Shown: positions 16,786 through 24,663 of the stretch, one piece after another
How positions within the stretch are numbered: the first letter of the stretch is position 1
Layout: each line of letters opens with the position of its first letter
Origin: OMOG01 sp041485845
GTDB lineage: Bacteria > Acidobacteriota > Terriglobia > Bryobacterales > Bryobacteraceae
DNA length: 25,659 nucleotides
Direction: 5' to 3'
Assembly (NCBI GenBank): GCA_041485845.1
Contig: JBGPKH010000039.1
Location: 1 to 25,659 of the forward strand
The notes under the pieces: generated by a model
Databases searched by the model: none
What the model saw: the letters and a program-made list of their open reading frames with translations, nothing else
Told to the model about the DNA's origin: nothing
Position numbers and translations under genes: made by a program

Positions 16786-17907
16786 ATGCGTTTGACAATG
16801 ATCGTGGTGTCTCTTGTGGGCTCCTTGATGGCTCAAAACTCCCAGCCTGCCGACTGGCGGTCATGGGTCAATCGGGGTGTTCAGGCATTCAAGAATGCCC
16901 AGTACGGTGAAGCTACCGCGGACTTTCAAAAGGCCGTGGACCTGAACCCCGGCGAAATCGCGCCGCACCTGTACCTGGCGACGGCCTGGATGCAACAGTT
17001 CATCCCCGGCGCCGAATCTCCGGAGAATCTCGCCATCGCGCAAAAGGCCGACGCCGAATTCCGTATCGCGCTGGCGCAGGACCTCAACAACCGCGTGGCT
17101 CTCGCGTCGCTCGGTTCCCTGAACCTCAACCAGCGCAAGTGGGATGAAGCCCGCGACTGGTACCGGAGACTCGTCGCCGCGGATCCCAACAACGCCGCGG
17201 CGTACTATTCTATGGGCTTCATCGCGTGGTCAAAGTGGTACCCGGCTTACGCGAAGGCCCGCGCCCAGATCGGCATGAAGCCCGAGGACCCTGGCCCGAT
17301 AGCGGACGCCGCCGTGCGCACGAGTCTGCGGAGCCAGTTTTGGCCGGTGCTCGATGAGGGCATCCGGACTCTCGACAAGGCGCTCGAACTGAACCCGCAA
17401 TACGACGACGCCATGGCATACATGAATCTCTTCATCCGCGAGCGCGCCGATTTGCGCGACACGAAGGAAGAGTACACCCGCGACATCGCCGACGCCGATC
17501 AGTGGGTCCAGAAGACGCTCGCCACCAAGAAGATGAAAATGCAGATGACGCAGGGAGGAATGCTGGCAGCCCCGCCGCCTCCTCCTCCTCCGCCGCCACC
17601 GGCACGCGCGGGATACCCGGGCCAGCCGGAGGTGACCGCGATCCCATATGCGCAAATTGTCAGCCAGGTCGATCCCGTTTACCCGGCGCTCGCTCAACAG
17701 GCGCGCGTCCAGGGGACGGTTAAGCTTTCAGTGACGATTGGCGCCGATGGCCGTGTATCCAACATCCAGGTCGTTAGCGGCCACCCCCTGCTGGTTCCCG
17801 CAGCGATCGAAGCTGTACGTAAATGGGTCTACAGGCCCACGCTGCTGAACGGAGAACCGATCCCGGCCGTGATCCGGCAGGATGTGCCATTCACGCTCTC
17901 GCAGTGA
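16786..17907 (+). CDS. TPR protein with polyproline linker and TonB C-terminal domain
   Basis: A 373-residue product. The ATG at 16786 follows GGAGGGCGG, better than upstream in-frame starts. Residues 1-16 form a signal peptide or signal anchor (ending SLMAQNS). TPR-like repeats cover about 24-60 (AFKNAQYGEATADFQKAVDL), 105-150 (RKWDEARDWYRRLVAADPNN) and 200-230. A run of ten prolines near 265-274 leads to a TonB-C domain (about 290-372) with VDPVYPALAQQARVQGTVKL and WVYRPTLLNGEPI. TonB normally spans the periplasm from an inner-membrane helix to drive receptors. Here TPRs replace the usual N-terminal anchor. It may be an energy transducer of unusual build or a periplasmic adaptor for TonB-dependent receptors. 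It ends 3 bp from the convergent barrel gene. Confidence 0.88.
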   Translation: MRLTMIVVSLVGSLMAQNSQPADWRSWVNRGVQAFKNAQYGEATADFQKAVDLNPGEIAPHLYLATAWMQQFIPGAESPENLAIAQKADAEFRIALAQDLNNRVALASLGSLNLNQRKWDEARDWYRRLVAADPNNAAAYYSMGFIAWSKWYPAYAKARAQIGMKPEDPGPIADAAVRTSLRSQFWPVLDEGIRTLDKALELNPQYDDAMAYMNLFIRERADLRDTKEEYTRDIADADQWVQKTLATKKMKMQMTQGGMLAAPPPPPPPPPPARAGYPGQPEVTAIPYAQIVSQVDPVYPALAQQARVQGTVKLSVTIGADGRVSNIQVVSGHPLLVPAAIEAVRKWVYRPTLLNGEPIPAVIRQDVPFTLSQ

Positions 17908-17910
17908 CGG

Positions 17911-18537
17911 CTAGAACGTGATCCCCACCAGAAACTCGGCCTGATTCTGATTGCTGTTCAACACGCCGTTCAAGTTGAAATGCTTATCCACCCAGCGCGT
18001 GTACCGGATCTCCGGCGAAATGTGAAGGACCAGCGCGTGGATGTCTACACCCCCGCCGATCACGATTCCCATCGTGGTGTTGTTGGTCAGGGACGCCGGC
18101 TTGGAGGTGGTCGTGGTCGAGACCGTGGAGGGAAGAATGGTCTGGGTGATGGTACTGGTCAGACCGCTCAAGGTGTCCCACGCCACACCCGCATCCACAT
18201 AGGGCCGCGCGATCCTGGTCGGGAACCGATACTTTAGCAGGAGCGGAAACTCCCACGAATTGGCGGTAGTGCGGTCCACCGTCGTCGTCGTGGCCGTATT
18301 CGCCAGCCGATCCGTATAATTCAGGTGGCGATAAAGCGCGTCCACCTCCACACCCAATCCCAAAGGCAGGCGTAATTCCGCGGTAGCGCCGACGATGTAT
18401 CGATTAGGAACGCTGGCGCTGGCATTCTGCACCGTATTGAAGAAGTCCGTGAGAGGCACGCCGGCCTTCAACCCTGCCGTAATGGGCTGCGAGAAGGCAG
18501 GCGCCGCGCCAAGAAAGAACAGGAACAGAGGTTTCAT
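17911..18537 (-). CDS. Outer-membrane beta-barrel protein (PorT/OmpW-like porin family fold)
   Basis: A 208-residue product. Signal peptide MKPLFLFFLGAAPAFSQP; I use the ATG at 18537 because the in-frame start at 18603 would place 22 polar residues before the signal. The mature protein alternates hydrophobic and polar residues as in an 8-10 strand barrel: ITAGLKAGVPLTDFF, GATAELRLPLGLGVEVDALY, SWEFPLLLKYRFP, RPYVDAGVAWDTL, HISPEIRYTRWV, and it ends in Phe (LVGITF). Two Thr/Ser-rich loops are notable (TTTTVDRTTAN and STVSTTTTSK). Members are generic outer-membrane proteins of unknown cargo. It lies 62 bp downstream of lptB. Confidence 0.85.
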   Translation of the reverse strand: MKPLFLFFLGAAPAFSQPITAGLKAGVPLTDFFNTVQNASASVPNRYIVGATAELRLPLGLGVEVDALYRHLNYTDRLANTATTTTVDRTTANSWEFPLLLKYRFPTRIARPYVDAGVAWDTLSGLTSTITQTILPSTVSTTTTSKPASLTNNTTMGIVIGGGVDIHALVLHISPEIRYTRWVDKHFNLNGVLNSNQNQAEFLVGITF

Positions 18538-18599
18538 GAGAATGGTTACGAACGAACGGGTCCGGCGGTTTCCATTGTACGAAACCGCGCCGGACGAAA

Positions 18600-19328
18600 T
18601 CACACCCGCAACGAAAACGACTCGCCCAGATAGATCCGTTTGACTTCGGGATCGCGCTCCAGCGCCTCGGGACTGCCCGCGCGGAAAATCCGCCCGTTGT
18701 TGATAATGTACGCGCGATCCGTCACCACCAGCGTCTCCCGCACGGCGTGGTCGGTGATCAGGATCCCGATGTTCGCGCGCTTCAGGTCGAAAATGATGCG
18801 CTGCAGCTCCAGCACCTGGATCGGGTCGATCCCCGAGAACGGCTCGTCCAGCAGCAGAAAGCTGGGACTGATCACCAGCGAGCGCGCGATCTCCACGCGC
18901 CGCCGCTCGCCGCCCGAAAGCATGTACCCGCGGCTGCGCCGCACCTTCTCCAGGCCCAACTGATCGATCAGCCGCTCCATGGTCTCCCGCCGCTCGCGCG
19001 AACGCATGGGCAGCGTCTCCAGGATCGCCATCAGGTTCTCTTCCACCGTCAGCTTGCGGAAGATGCTGGCTTCCTGCGGTAGATAGCTGATGCCGCGCCG
19101 CGCGCGCTGGTACATGGGCAGATCGGTGATGTCTTCCTCATCCACCAGCACGCGGCCGGAATCCGGGCTGATCAGCCCCACGATCATGTAGAACGAAGTG
19201 GTCTTCCCCGCTCCGTTGGGGCCCAGCAGCCCGACCACTTCCCCCTGCTGCACGAATACCGAGACATCGTCCACCACACGGCGTCCGCGGTAGGTCTTGG
19301 AGATCTCCTTCGTCTCGAGTTTGCTCAT
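18600..19328 (-). CDS. lptB: LPS export ABC transporter ATP-binding protein LptB
   Basis: A 242-residue ABC ATPase that powers LPS extraction by LptFG. Walker A is GPNGAGKT (36-43), Q-loop Gln85 in SYLPQEAS, signature LSGGERRR (137-144), Walker B FLLLDEPFSGID with Asp161/Glu162, and H-loop His194 in LITDHAVRETL. LPQE.SIFRKLTVEENLMA, YMLSGGERRRVEIAR and RAYIINNGRI are LptB-specific. Length matches E. coli LptB (241). It starts 6 bp after the stop of the LptC/A-like gene, clearly one operon. lptF/G and lptD are not in the window. No ribosome site stands out (AATAATCCCGC before the ATG), so translation may rely on coupling. Confidence 0.97.
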   Translation of the reverse strand: MSKLETKEISKTYRGRRVVDDVSVFVQQGEVVGLLGPNGAGKTTSFYMIVGLISPDSGRVLVDEEDITDLPMYQRARRGISYLPQEASIFRKLTVEENLMAILETLPMRSRERRETMERLIDQLGLEKVRRSRGYMLSGGERRRVEIARSLVISPSFLLLDEPFSGIDPIQVLELQRIIFDLKRANIGILITDHAVRETLVVTDRAYIINNGRIFRAGSPEALERDPEVKRIYLGESFSLRV

Positions 19329-19334
19329 GCGGGA

Positions 19335-21683
19335 TTATTTGCGCTGAATGCGGCTTTGTCCGGGCCGTGCCGGCGACCCATTTACCAGCAGCCTATCATC
19401 GTTGGCAAAGTAGGTCAACTCTTGGCCCTCGGTGGTGACCTGTTCGCCGTCGAGCTTACGCTCCACGAGCTTCGGCTGACCGCCCTTCAGCAACACCTTT
19501 TGCTCGCCGGTGTGGTATTCGCCGTGCTCGGCGCTCCCCGTCCGCGTGCCCACTCGCGAGTTCTGCACGATCTGGACGGCGCCCTCCGCAAAGGCCTTTT
19601 CGAGCCGCGAATCGGCGCCCGAGTCCGCCAGGAAGGCGCGCACTTCCCTGGCCTTCACGTCGAGGCCCGGACGATTCAGCAACACCCCGCCCGTGTACAC
19701 CGCCTGCCGGTCCACCTCGGTGTAGACCAGGTGCGAAGCATGCACCACGGTCAGCACCGGCGCGGCGGCCTTCTTGTGGGGCAGGTTGTCAACCTGCGGG
19801 CGGGTTGTCAACCCGCCCTGCCCGTCCTTGGGCTGCTCCCACAGATTGGTGACCACGTTGCCGTCGGCCACCAGCAGCCGCTTCTCGCGATCCACATCGA
19901 TCGCCGCCGCCTGGATCTTGTTCGCCCCCTGCCACATGGTGACGCCGCCTTCATACCGTAGGACGCGATTGTGGTTCGAGGACTGCATCTTGCGCGCCTG
20001 CGCCTGTAGTGGCTGATCCCCCGACAGCATCTCCGAATTCTTCTTCTGGTCCTTGTCCGGAAGCCGGCTGGAAGTCACCCCGCCCTCGGCCGCGAAGTCG
20101 CCCGTGAGCTCGTCCAGCCGAATATGATCGGCGGAGGTCGATCCCGTCGCGTCCCACATCCGCGCCGACGTCTCGAGCAGGATGAGGTTCTGATTCGAAT
20201 CCAGGCTGGCCTTGGCCGCGCGAGCCTTGCGGTCGCCCGATTCATACGCGAAGTCGCCCCACTGTTCCATGGAAGACAGGTGGCTCGTCTTGGGATCGAA
20301 GTGCGCCAGCATGTCGCGGCTGGCCGTGACGGCGCGTTGGCGCGGTTCGCGCTTCAGTTCGGCGTCGCGCTTCAGCTCGTCGGCCGATGGGTCGGTCGCG
20401 GTGCGCACGCTGTTGGCGCGGAACGACTCGATGCGGTTCTGCGGCCCGTAGGCGATCACCATGTCCTTCCCGTCAAGCGTGCGGTGATGCTGCGCCGGCA
20501 GGTTGGGGAGGAATTCCAGCGTCCCCGGCGCGTGCGTCGCGATGCTCGCGATCTCGTGGCCGCCGTCGCGCATCTTCATGTCCAGCGTCTCGCTGCGCAG
20601 CACGTGCGTCTCGCCGGGCTGGCGGCCGGGCGCCGGCAGCGGCCGGGCGGTCACTACGCTATTCCCCGAAGAAGCCACGTCCGTCAGCACGCTTTGACTG
20701 CCGTCCGGTTCGAGATTCAGCTCCACGTGGTGCGCAGTCACCGTCGTCTCGGTAGCTTCGGAGGTCGAGACCAGCCGCGCATTGGTTTGCGCCGTGATCT
20801 TGCGGGCCAGTCCGTCGTCGTCGAAATCCACCCACAGCGCGTCGGCGGAATATTGCAGCTTTCGGTTGGGGTACGTATCGCTGCCGTGAGCCTTGACGGC
20901 TTCGATCTTGCGGATCTCCTTGTGGCCGGCGCCGTCATCCTGAAGATGAATCACCACGATCTCGCCTTCCACCACCGTGCTTTCGCGCGTCAGCCGCCCC
21001 CAGGGCCTGAGCCAGATCTGCGATTCCGCCTCCACGTATTCCAGGCTTCCCCCCTCGATCTTCATGAGCTTGGCGTGCGGGCCGGTGGGCTTCCAGTCCA
21101 CCTTCACGTTGCTTTTCATGAGCAACCGGTGAGTGCCGGGGTCGTAGGAAGCGCCGGTCGCGGTGCCATCGCCGTGCTCGAACGCGAAGCTCGACGGCCG
21201 GTCCGTTTCGGCGCGGCCGGAAGTGTCGTAGTTGATCCCCGAAGATTTGATCGAGATGGGCGCGCGTTTGGGCTGTCCCTCGAACGGGATATTCAGCGTG
21301 ATCTCCACCTCGCCGTCGGAATACAGGCGGTGCTCGGCCTTGAAGAACGACGCCGCGGCGCTCTTCACCAGGTTATAGGTGTCGCCATTCTTGCTGGGAA
21401 TGTGCAGCGTCACACCCCGCAAATCGACGCGCCCCGAGTCCTTCCGCTCTTTGAAGTCGTCGGCAAAAATCTCGGCTTTGGTGCGCGACACGCCGCCCCT
21501 GGTGTCGGTCTCGGCCAAGTGCCAGGTCTCCGACGAGGAGTTCAGGTCGAGCGGCAGCGGCGCCGGTTTGACCAGTGCCCGGTCCTGTTCGCGGAGCGCG
21601 ATTTTCTGGGCTCGATACCTGGCGCCAATACCGCAGACGATCGCGACCATGACCACCAGCACCAGCCACCGCGTTCCTCGCAT
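19335..21683 (-). CDS. Very large LptC/LptA (OstA)-like LPS transport bridge protein
   Basis: A 782-residue product with an N-terminal membrane anchor (about 5-22: RWLVLVVMVAIVCGIGAR). Residues about 50-200 resemble LptC (GVSRTKAEIFADDFKERKDS, FKAEHRLYSDGEVEI). The rest contains several OstA/LptA-like beta-jellyroll stretches, for example 250-360 (LQYSADALWVDFDD), 500-560, and 650-775 with ADGNVVTNLWE and LTYFANDDRLLVNG. E. coli LptC and LptA are about 190 residues each, so this looks like a fusion or expansion forming much of the periplasmic LPS bridge. The neighbouring lptB supports the role. GGGG-TTAT-CCCC forms a hairpin just before the ATG. In-frame palindromes encode residues near 620-635. 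Assignment to LptC versus LptA is by fold features and context, hence no symbol. Confidence 0.85.
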   Translation of the reverse strand: MRGTRWLVLVVMVAIVCGIGARYRAQKIALREQDRALVKPAPLPLDLNSSSETWHLAETDTRGGVSRTKAEIFADDFKERKDSGRVDLRGVTLHIPSKNGDTYNLVKSAAASFFKAEHRLYSDGEVEITLNIPFEGQPKRAPISIKSSGINYDTSGRAETDRPSSFAFEHGDGTATGASYDPGTHRLLMKSNVKVDWKPTGPHAKLMKIEGGSLEYVEAESQIWLRPWGRLTRESTVVEGEIVVIHLQDDGAGHKEIRKIEAVKAHGSDTYPNRKLQYSADALWVDFDDDGLARKITAQTNARLVSTSEATETTVTAHHVELNLEPDGSQSVLTDVASSGNSVVTARPLPAPGRQPGETHVLRSETLDMKMRDGGHEIASIATHAPGTLEFLPNLPAQHHRTLDGKDMVIAYGPQNRIESFRANSVRTATDPSADELKRDAELKREPRQRAVTASRDMLAHFDPKTSHLSSMEQWGDFAYESGDRKARAAKASLDSNQNLILLETSARMWDATGSTSADHIRLDELTGDFAAEGGVTSSRLPDKDQKKNSEMLSGDQPLQAQARKMQSSNHNRVLRYEGGVTMWQGANKIQAAAIDVDREKRLLVADGNVVTNLWEQPKDGQGGLTTRPQVDNLPHKKAAAPVLTVVHASHLVYTEVDRQAVYTGGVLLNRPGLDVKAREVRAFLADSGADSRLEKAFAEGAVQIVQNSRVGTRTGSAEHGEYHTGEQKVLLKGGQPKLVERKLDGEQVTTEGQELTYFANDDRLLVNGSPARPGQSRIQRK
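19781..19818. repeat. Two adjacent palindromes inside the LptC/A-like coding sequence
   Basis: 19781-19797 has 8-bp arms GCAGGTTG/CAACCTGC around a single T. 19798-19818 has 10-bp arms GGGCGGGTTG/CAACCCGCCC around a single T. They abut exactly and share the core GGTTGTCAACC. On the coding strand they encode part of GQGGLTTRPQVDNLPHK without breaking the frame. This is the form of a REP/palindromic-unit insertion. Confidence 0.85.
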
Positions 21684-21768
21684 GGGGATAACCCCAGTGT
21701 AGCGCGCCAGTGGGACAGGCCTCCCGGCCGGTCCACAAAAACGTGTTCCCCCGCGCTAAAATCTACGC
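21684..21768. promoter_or_regulatory. Divergent promoter region of the lpt operon and the NIPSNAP-like gene
   Basis: 85 bp between divergent starts. On the plus strand TAAAAT (21757-21762) lies 6 bases before the ATG at 21769 with no ribosome site, which would suit a leaderless transcript. On the minus strand TACACT lies 12 bases before the lptC/A-like ATG, separated by the GGGG-TTAT-CCCC hairpin. No convincing -35 boxes were found on either side, so this is tentative. Confidence 0.3.
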
Positions 21769-22161
21769 ATGACTCGCAAACTGTTTCTGCTCTCCCTTCT
21801 GTCCGCCGGTTTCGCCTTCGCGCAGAACCGCGTCTACGAACTGCGCACCTACACCTGTAACGAAGGCAAGTTGGAGGCGTTGAAGACTCGCTTCCGCGAT
21901 CACACCATCCGCATCTTCAACAAGCACGGCATGGAGAGTATCGGCTACTGGATTCCGCAGGACCCGGAGAAATCCAAGACCACGCTCATCTACATCCTGG
22001 CGCACCCCAGCCGCGAAGCGGCTGCGAAGAATTGGAAGGAGTTCGCCAGCGACCCCGAATGGAGAAAGGTCGCCGCCGAGTCCGAGGCCAACGGCAAAAT
22101 TCTGGCCAAGTCGCCGGAATCGGTCTTTATGGACCCCGCCGACTTTTCGAAATTAAAATAG
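21769..22161 (+). CDS. Exported NIPSNAP-family protein
   Basis: A 130-residue product. Signal peptide MTRKLFLLSLLSAGFAFAQ. The mature part RVYELRTYTCNEGKLEALKT and IFNKHGMESIGYWIPQD, then SREAAAKNWKEFASDPEWRK, is the ferredoxin-like dimeric alpha/beta barrel typical of NIPSNAP proteins (ELRTY..GK and F..DPEW motifs). Exported members are frequent in Acidobacteriota and have no defined reaction. No ribosome site precedes the ATG. The gene is followed after 2 bp by the carboxyltransferase GTG, so the two are probably cotranscribed, though no functional link is known. Confidence 0.88.
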   Translation: MTRKLFLLSLLSAGFAFAQNRVYELRTYTCNEGKLEALKTRFRDHTIRIFNKHGMESIGYWIPQDPEKSKTTLIYILAHPSREAAAKNWKEFASDPEWRKVAAESEANGKILAKSPESVFMDPADFSKLK

Positions 22162-22163
22162 CC

Positions 22164-23753
22164 GTGGAACTGAACCCGGCGCGTGCATCCCACGTGCGCC
22201 TGCTCGTGGAGCAGTTGCGAAAGCTGGAGGACCGCCTGCGCGAAGGCGGCGGCCCATCGCGCATCGAACGCCAGCACCGCGCCGGCAAGATGACCGCCCG
22301 CGAGCGCATCGCCGCCCTGCTCGATCCCGACTCGATGTTCCTCGAGATCGGACTGCTCATCGCTTACGACCGCTATGACGGGCAGGCGCCGGCGGCGGGG
22401 GTGGTCACGGGGCTGGGACGGATCGAGGGCCGGCCCGCGGTTGTAGTGGCCAACGACGCCACCGTGAAGGCCGGCGCCTGGTGGCCCGAGACCATCACCA
22501 AGATTCTGCGGGCGCAGGAGATCGCCATGCGCAACCGCCTGCCCATCGTCTACCTGGTGGATTCCGCGGGCGTGAACCTGCCCTATCAGGACGGCATTTT
22601 TCCGGGCCAGTACGGCGCCGGCCGCATCTTCTATTACAACTCGCTCATGCGCCGCAAGCTGCGTATTCCGCAGATCGCCGCCGTGATGGGTCCGTGCATC
22701 GCGGGCGGCGCGTACCTGCCGGCGCTCAGCGACGTCATCATTATGGTGGAAGGCACCAGCTTCATGGGACTCGGCGGTCCCAACCTGGTCAAGGGCGCCA
22801 CCGGGCAGGTGATCGATTCGGAACCGCTCGGCGGCGCGCACCTGCACACCGCCATCAGCGGCGTGGCGCACTACATGGCCAAAGACGACGCCGATTGCCT
22901 GGCGCGCATCCGCCAACGCTTCCGCCAGCTTCCCGAACCTGCCGGGGCAAGGGCGGACGCCGCCCAGCCGCCCGCCCGCGATCCGGCCGACCTCTACACC
23001 GTCCTCCCCGCCGATCACCGCCTCCCCTACGACATCGAGGAAGTCGTCTTCCGCCTCTTCGACGGAAGCGACTACGCCGAGTTCCAGCCCGAATACGCGC
23101 CCGAAATGCTCTGCGCCAACGCCCGGCTCTCCGGCCGTCCGGTCTCCATCGTCGCCAACCGGCGCGGCTTCCTGAAGGCGCAGGGGCGCCCGCGCATCGG
23201 CGGAATTATCTATACCGAATCCGCGCGCAAGGTGGCATATTTCGTGGACGCCGCCGAGCGCCTCGGCCACCCGCTCATCTACCTTCAGGACGTTTCCGGC
23301 TTCATGGTGGGGCCCGAGGCCGAGCGCGAAGGCATCATCCGCGCCGGCGCCGAGATGGTCGAAACCATGTCCTGCGCCTCGGTTCCCAAGCTCGTGCTCA
23401 CCCTCAACCACGCCAGCGGCGCCGGATACTATGCCATGGCCGGCCAGGGCTTCGATCCCAACTTCACCTTCAACTGGCCCACCGCGCGCATCGGCGTGAT
23501 GGAGGGCGAATCCGCGGTGTTCGCGCTGTACTCCGCCGAGTTGGAGAAGCACAAGGGAAGCCAGTTGCCCGACGAGTTGCGCGAGGCGATCGAAAAAACG
23601 CGCGCCGACTACGAGCGCTGGCTGGATTCCCGATACGCCGCCGCCCGCGGCCACTGCGACGCCATCATCGACCCGCTCGACACGCGCCAGGCGCTCACAT
23701 TCGCCCTCGAAGCCTGCGCGGCGCACCCCCAACGTTCGGAGCCGCGACGGTAA
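22164..23753 (+). CDS. Acyl-CoA carboxylase, carboxyltransferase (beta) subunit
   Basis: A 529-residue protein of the methylcrotonyl/propionyl-CoA carboxylase beta family, which transfers CO2 from carboxybiotin to an acyl-CoA in the cytoplasm. The N-terminal crotonase-like half has RIERQHRAGKMTARERIAAL, VVVANDATVKAGAW, VYLVDSAGVNLPYQD and MGPCIAGGAYLPALSD. The C-terminal half has ILPADHR-like VLPADHRLPYD, FVDAAERLGHPLIYLQDVSG, FMVGPEAEREGIIRAGAEMV, and GAGYYAMAGQGFDPNFTFNW. The GTG at 22164 gives the expected N-terminus; upstream codons overlap the NIPSNAP gene. The acyl substrate cannot be fixed by eye. No biotin carboxylase or carrier gene is adjacent. The linker between halves (residues 254-275) contains a proline/alanine-rich stretch encoded by a GC palindrome. 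Confidence 0.94.
   Translation: MELNPARASHVRLLVEQLRKLEDRLREGGGPSRIERQHRAGKMTARERIAALLDPDSMFLEIGLLIAYDRYDGQAPAAGVVTGLGRIEGRPAVVVANDATVKAGAWWPETITKILRAQEIAMRNRLPIVYLVDSAGVNLPYQDGIFPGQYGAGRIFYYNSLMRRKLRIPQIAAVMGPCIAGGAYLPALSDVIIMVEGTSFMGLGGPNLVKGATGQVIDSEPLGGAHLHTAISGVAHYMAKDDADCLARIRQRFRQLPEPAGARADAAQPPARDPADLYTVLPADHRLPYDIEEVVFRLFDGSDYAEFQPEYAPEMLCANARLSGRPVSIVANRRGFLKAQGRPRIGGIIYTESARKVAYFVDAAERLGHPLIYLQDVSGFMVGPEAEREGIIRAGAEMVETMSCASVPKLVLTLNHASGAGYYAMAGQGFDPNFTFNWPTARIGVMEGESAVFALYSAELEKHKGSQLPDELREAIEKTRADYERWLDSRYAAARGHCDAIIDPLDTRQALTFALEACAAHPQRSEPRR
22951..22965. repeat. Short GC palindrome in the carboxyltransferase linker
   Basis: GGGCGG-ACG-CCGCCC, 6-bp arms with a 3-base centre, within a proline/alanine-rich linker (ARADAAQPPARD). 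It may be a small repeat insertion or simply GC-rich linker sequence. Confidence 0.35.
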
Positions 23754-23950
23754 GACTCTTATTGGGAAGACATGCAAAAGAATTGTCGATAGATGCCGAG
23801 GGCCTGGAATAGGCTCTTCATCTCAGATTACATACGGTCATAGTGCCGGCCGATGATTGACTGCGAGCAGGGGTTTGACGACTTTGTTCCGGAGACCTGG
23901 AGCAGATGCTCTTTGCGTACCTCGGTGCGACTGGATTGCGGGACGCGCCG
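23754..23950. other. Non-coding stretch before the recombinase remnant
   Basis: No gene start, clear terminator or RNA was recognised between the carboxyltransferase stop and the recombinase-like sequence. Short frames on both strands lack family resemblance. The end of the chromosomal core block is probably here. Confidence 0.3.
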
Positions 23951-23959
23951 GAGGCCGCT

Positions 23960-24236
23960 CGGTTGAAGACGCGGCGAAGAACCGGCGAAAATACCCGACC
24001 CGCACCGGCCGCGTCTTCATGCCCTTTGGTGGGCCGCCGCGGCCCATCGGGACCTCCCTTCTTCCGCACTGCGTACCGCAAGACGGGCCGGCTCGCCGGG
24101 AACGCGATGCACGTCATGGACGTGTGCCGGATGGTCAAGCGCCGGCTGCGGAATACGGGCCTCTCCGGCTCTCGCCCCATTCCTTCCGCGTGACGGCGAT
24201 CACGGACCTCCGCGAACAGGGCGTCCCCCTCCAGGT
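23960..24236 (+). pseudogene. Tyrosine-recombinase (phage-type integrase) remnant, frameshifted and truncated
   Basis: Frame 2 reads FFRTAYRKTGRLAGNAMHVM then DVCRMVKRRLRNTGL up to about 24165. The match then continues in frame 1 as RLSPHSFRVTAITDLREQGV and PLQ to about 24233. This is the catalytic-domain order of tyrosine recombinases, with the HxxR box (HSFR) intact. A frameshift therefore sits near 24165. The sequence stops before the expected LAGH and catalytic Tyr, with unrelated AT-richer DNA beginning at about 24236. The N-terminal core-binding domain is also absent or unrecognisable. It is probably a dead integrase cut by later insertion or deletion. Frame 1 runs on without a stop into the next gene. 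Confidence 0.7.
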
Positions 24237-24279
24237 TGACCGGTTTCTGTGCGATTCTGTTTTTAGGGGAAAACTTCTG

Positions 24280-24663
24280 ATGACGACATCCTCGAAAAAG
24301 CTGAAAGCGCAGAGAGGGCGAGGGTTTGTTCCCACGGTTCTAGAGCTTCAAGATGACAAGGGGATAACACGCCGTATTCCGCTCCCTCAGACCGGCTCGA
24401 TCGAAAGAATGAGTAGTTGGAAACGAAATCTACACGTGTACCAACAACAGAGCGCACTCCGGTTTTCCTCGGAGGACAAACTGGATGAGTTCATCGATGG
24501 CGTTTGGAGTGACCCATCGCTCCGCGATATGCCGCGCGCTCACGTCGGAGACAACACAGTAATCGTGCCGACCGAAGCAGTTGAGCTTCTTAGAGACCTC
24601 TGTGGTTTCGAATTTGTTGATTCCCCCGTGGTTCCCGCCGCCTGCGCCCCGCCTCGCCGATAA
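24280..24663 (+). CDS. Hypothetical protein (127 aa) in locally AT-richer DNA
   Basis: The ATG at 24280 follows AGGGGA at a 9-base spacing. The product starts MTTSSKKLKAQRGRGFVPTV and contains LHVYQQQSALRFSSEDKLDE, FIDGVWSDPSLRDMP and TVIVPTEAVELLRDL. It has a basic N-terminus and an acidic centre, with no signal or membrane segment. I do not recognise a family. Base composition drops sharply at the boundary with the integrase remnant, suggesting acquired DNA. The last 20 codons overlap the start region of the next frame, so a boundary error or a frameshift joining the two genes is possible. Confidence 0.6.
   Translation: MTTSSKKLKAQRGRGFVPTVLELQDDKGITRRIPLPQTGSIERMSSWKRNLHVYQQQSALRFSSEDKLDEFIDGVWSDPSLRDMPRAHVGDNTVIVPTEAVELLRDLCGFEFVDSPVVPAACAPPRR

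Noticed and set aside
23818..24180. Minus-strand frames opposite the recombinase remnant
   Set aside because: Arg/Pro/Ser-rich products with no motif; the plus strand carries recognisable recombinase boxes.
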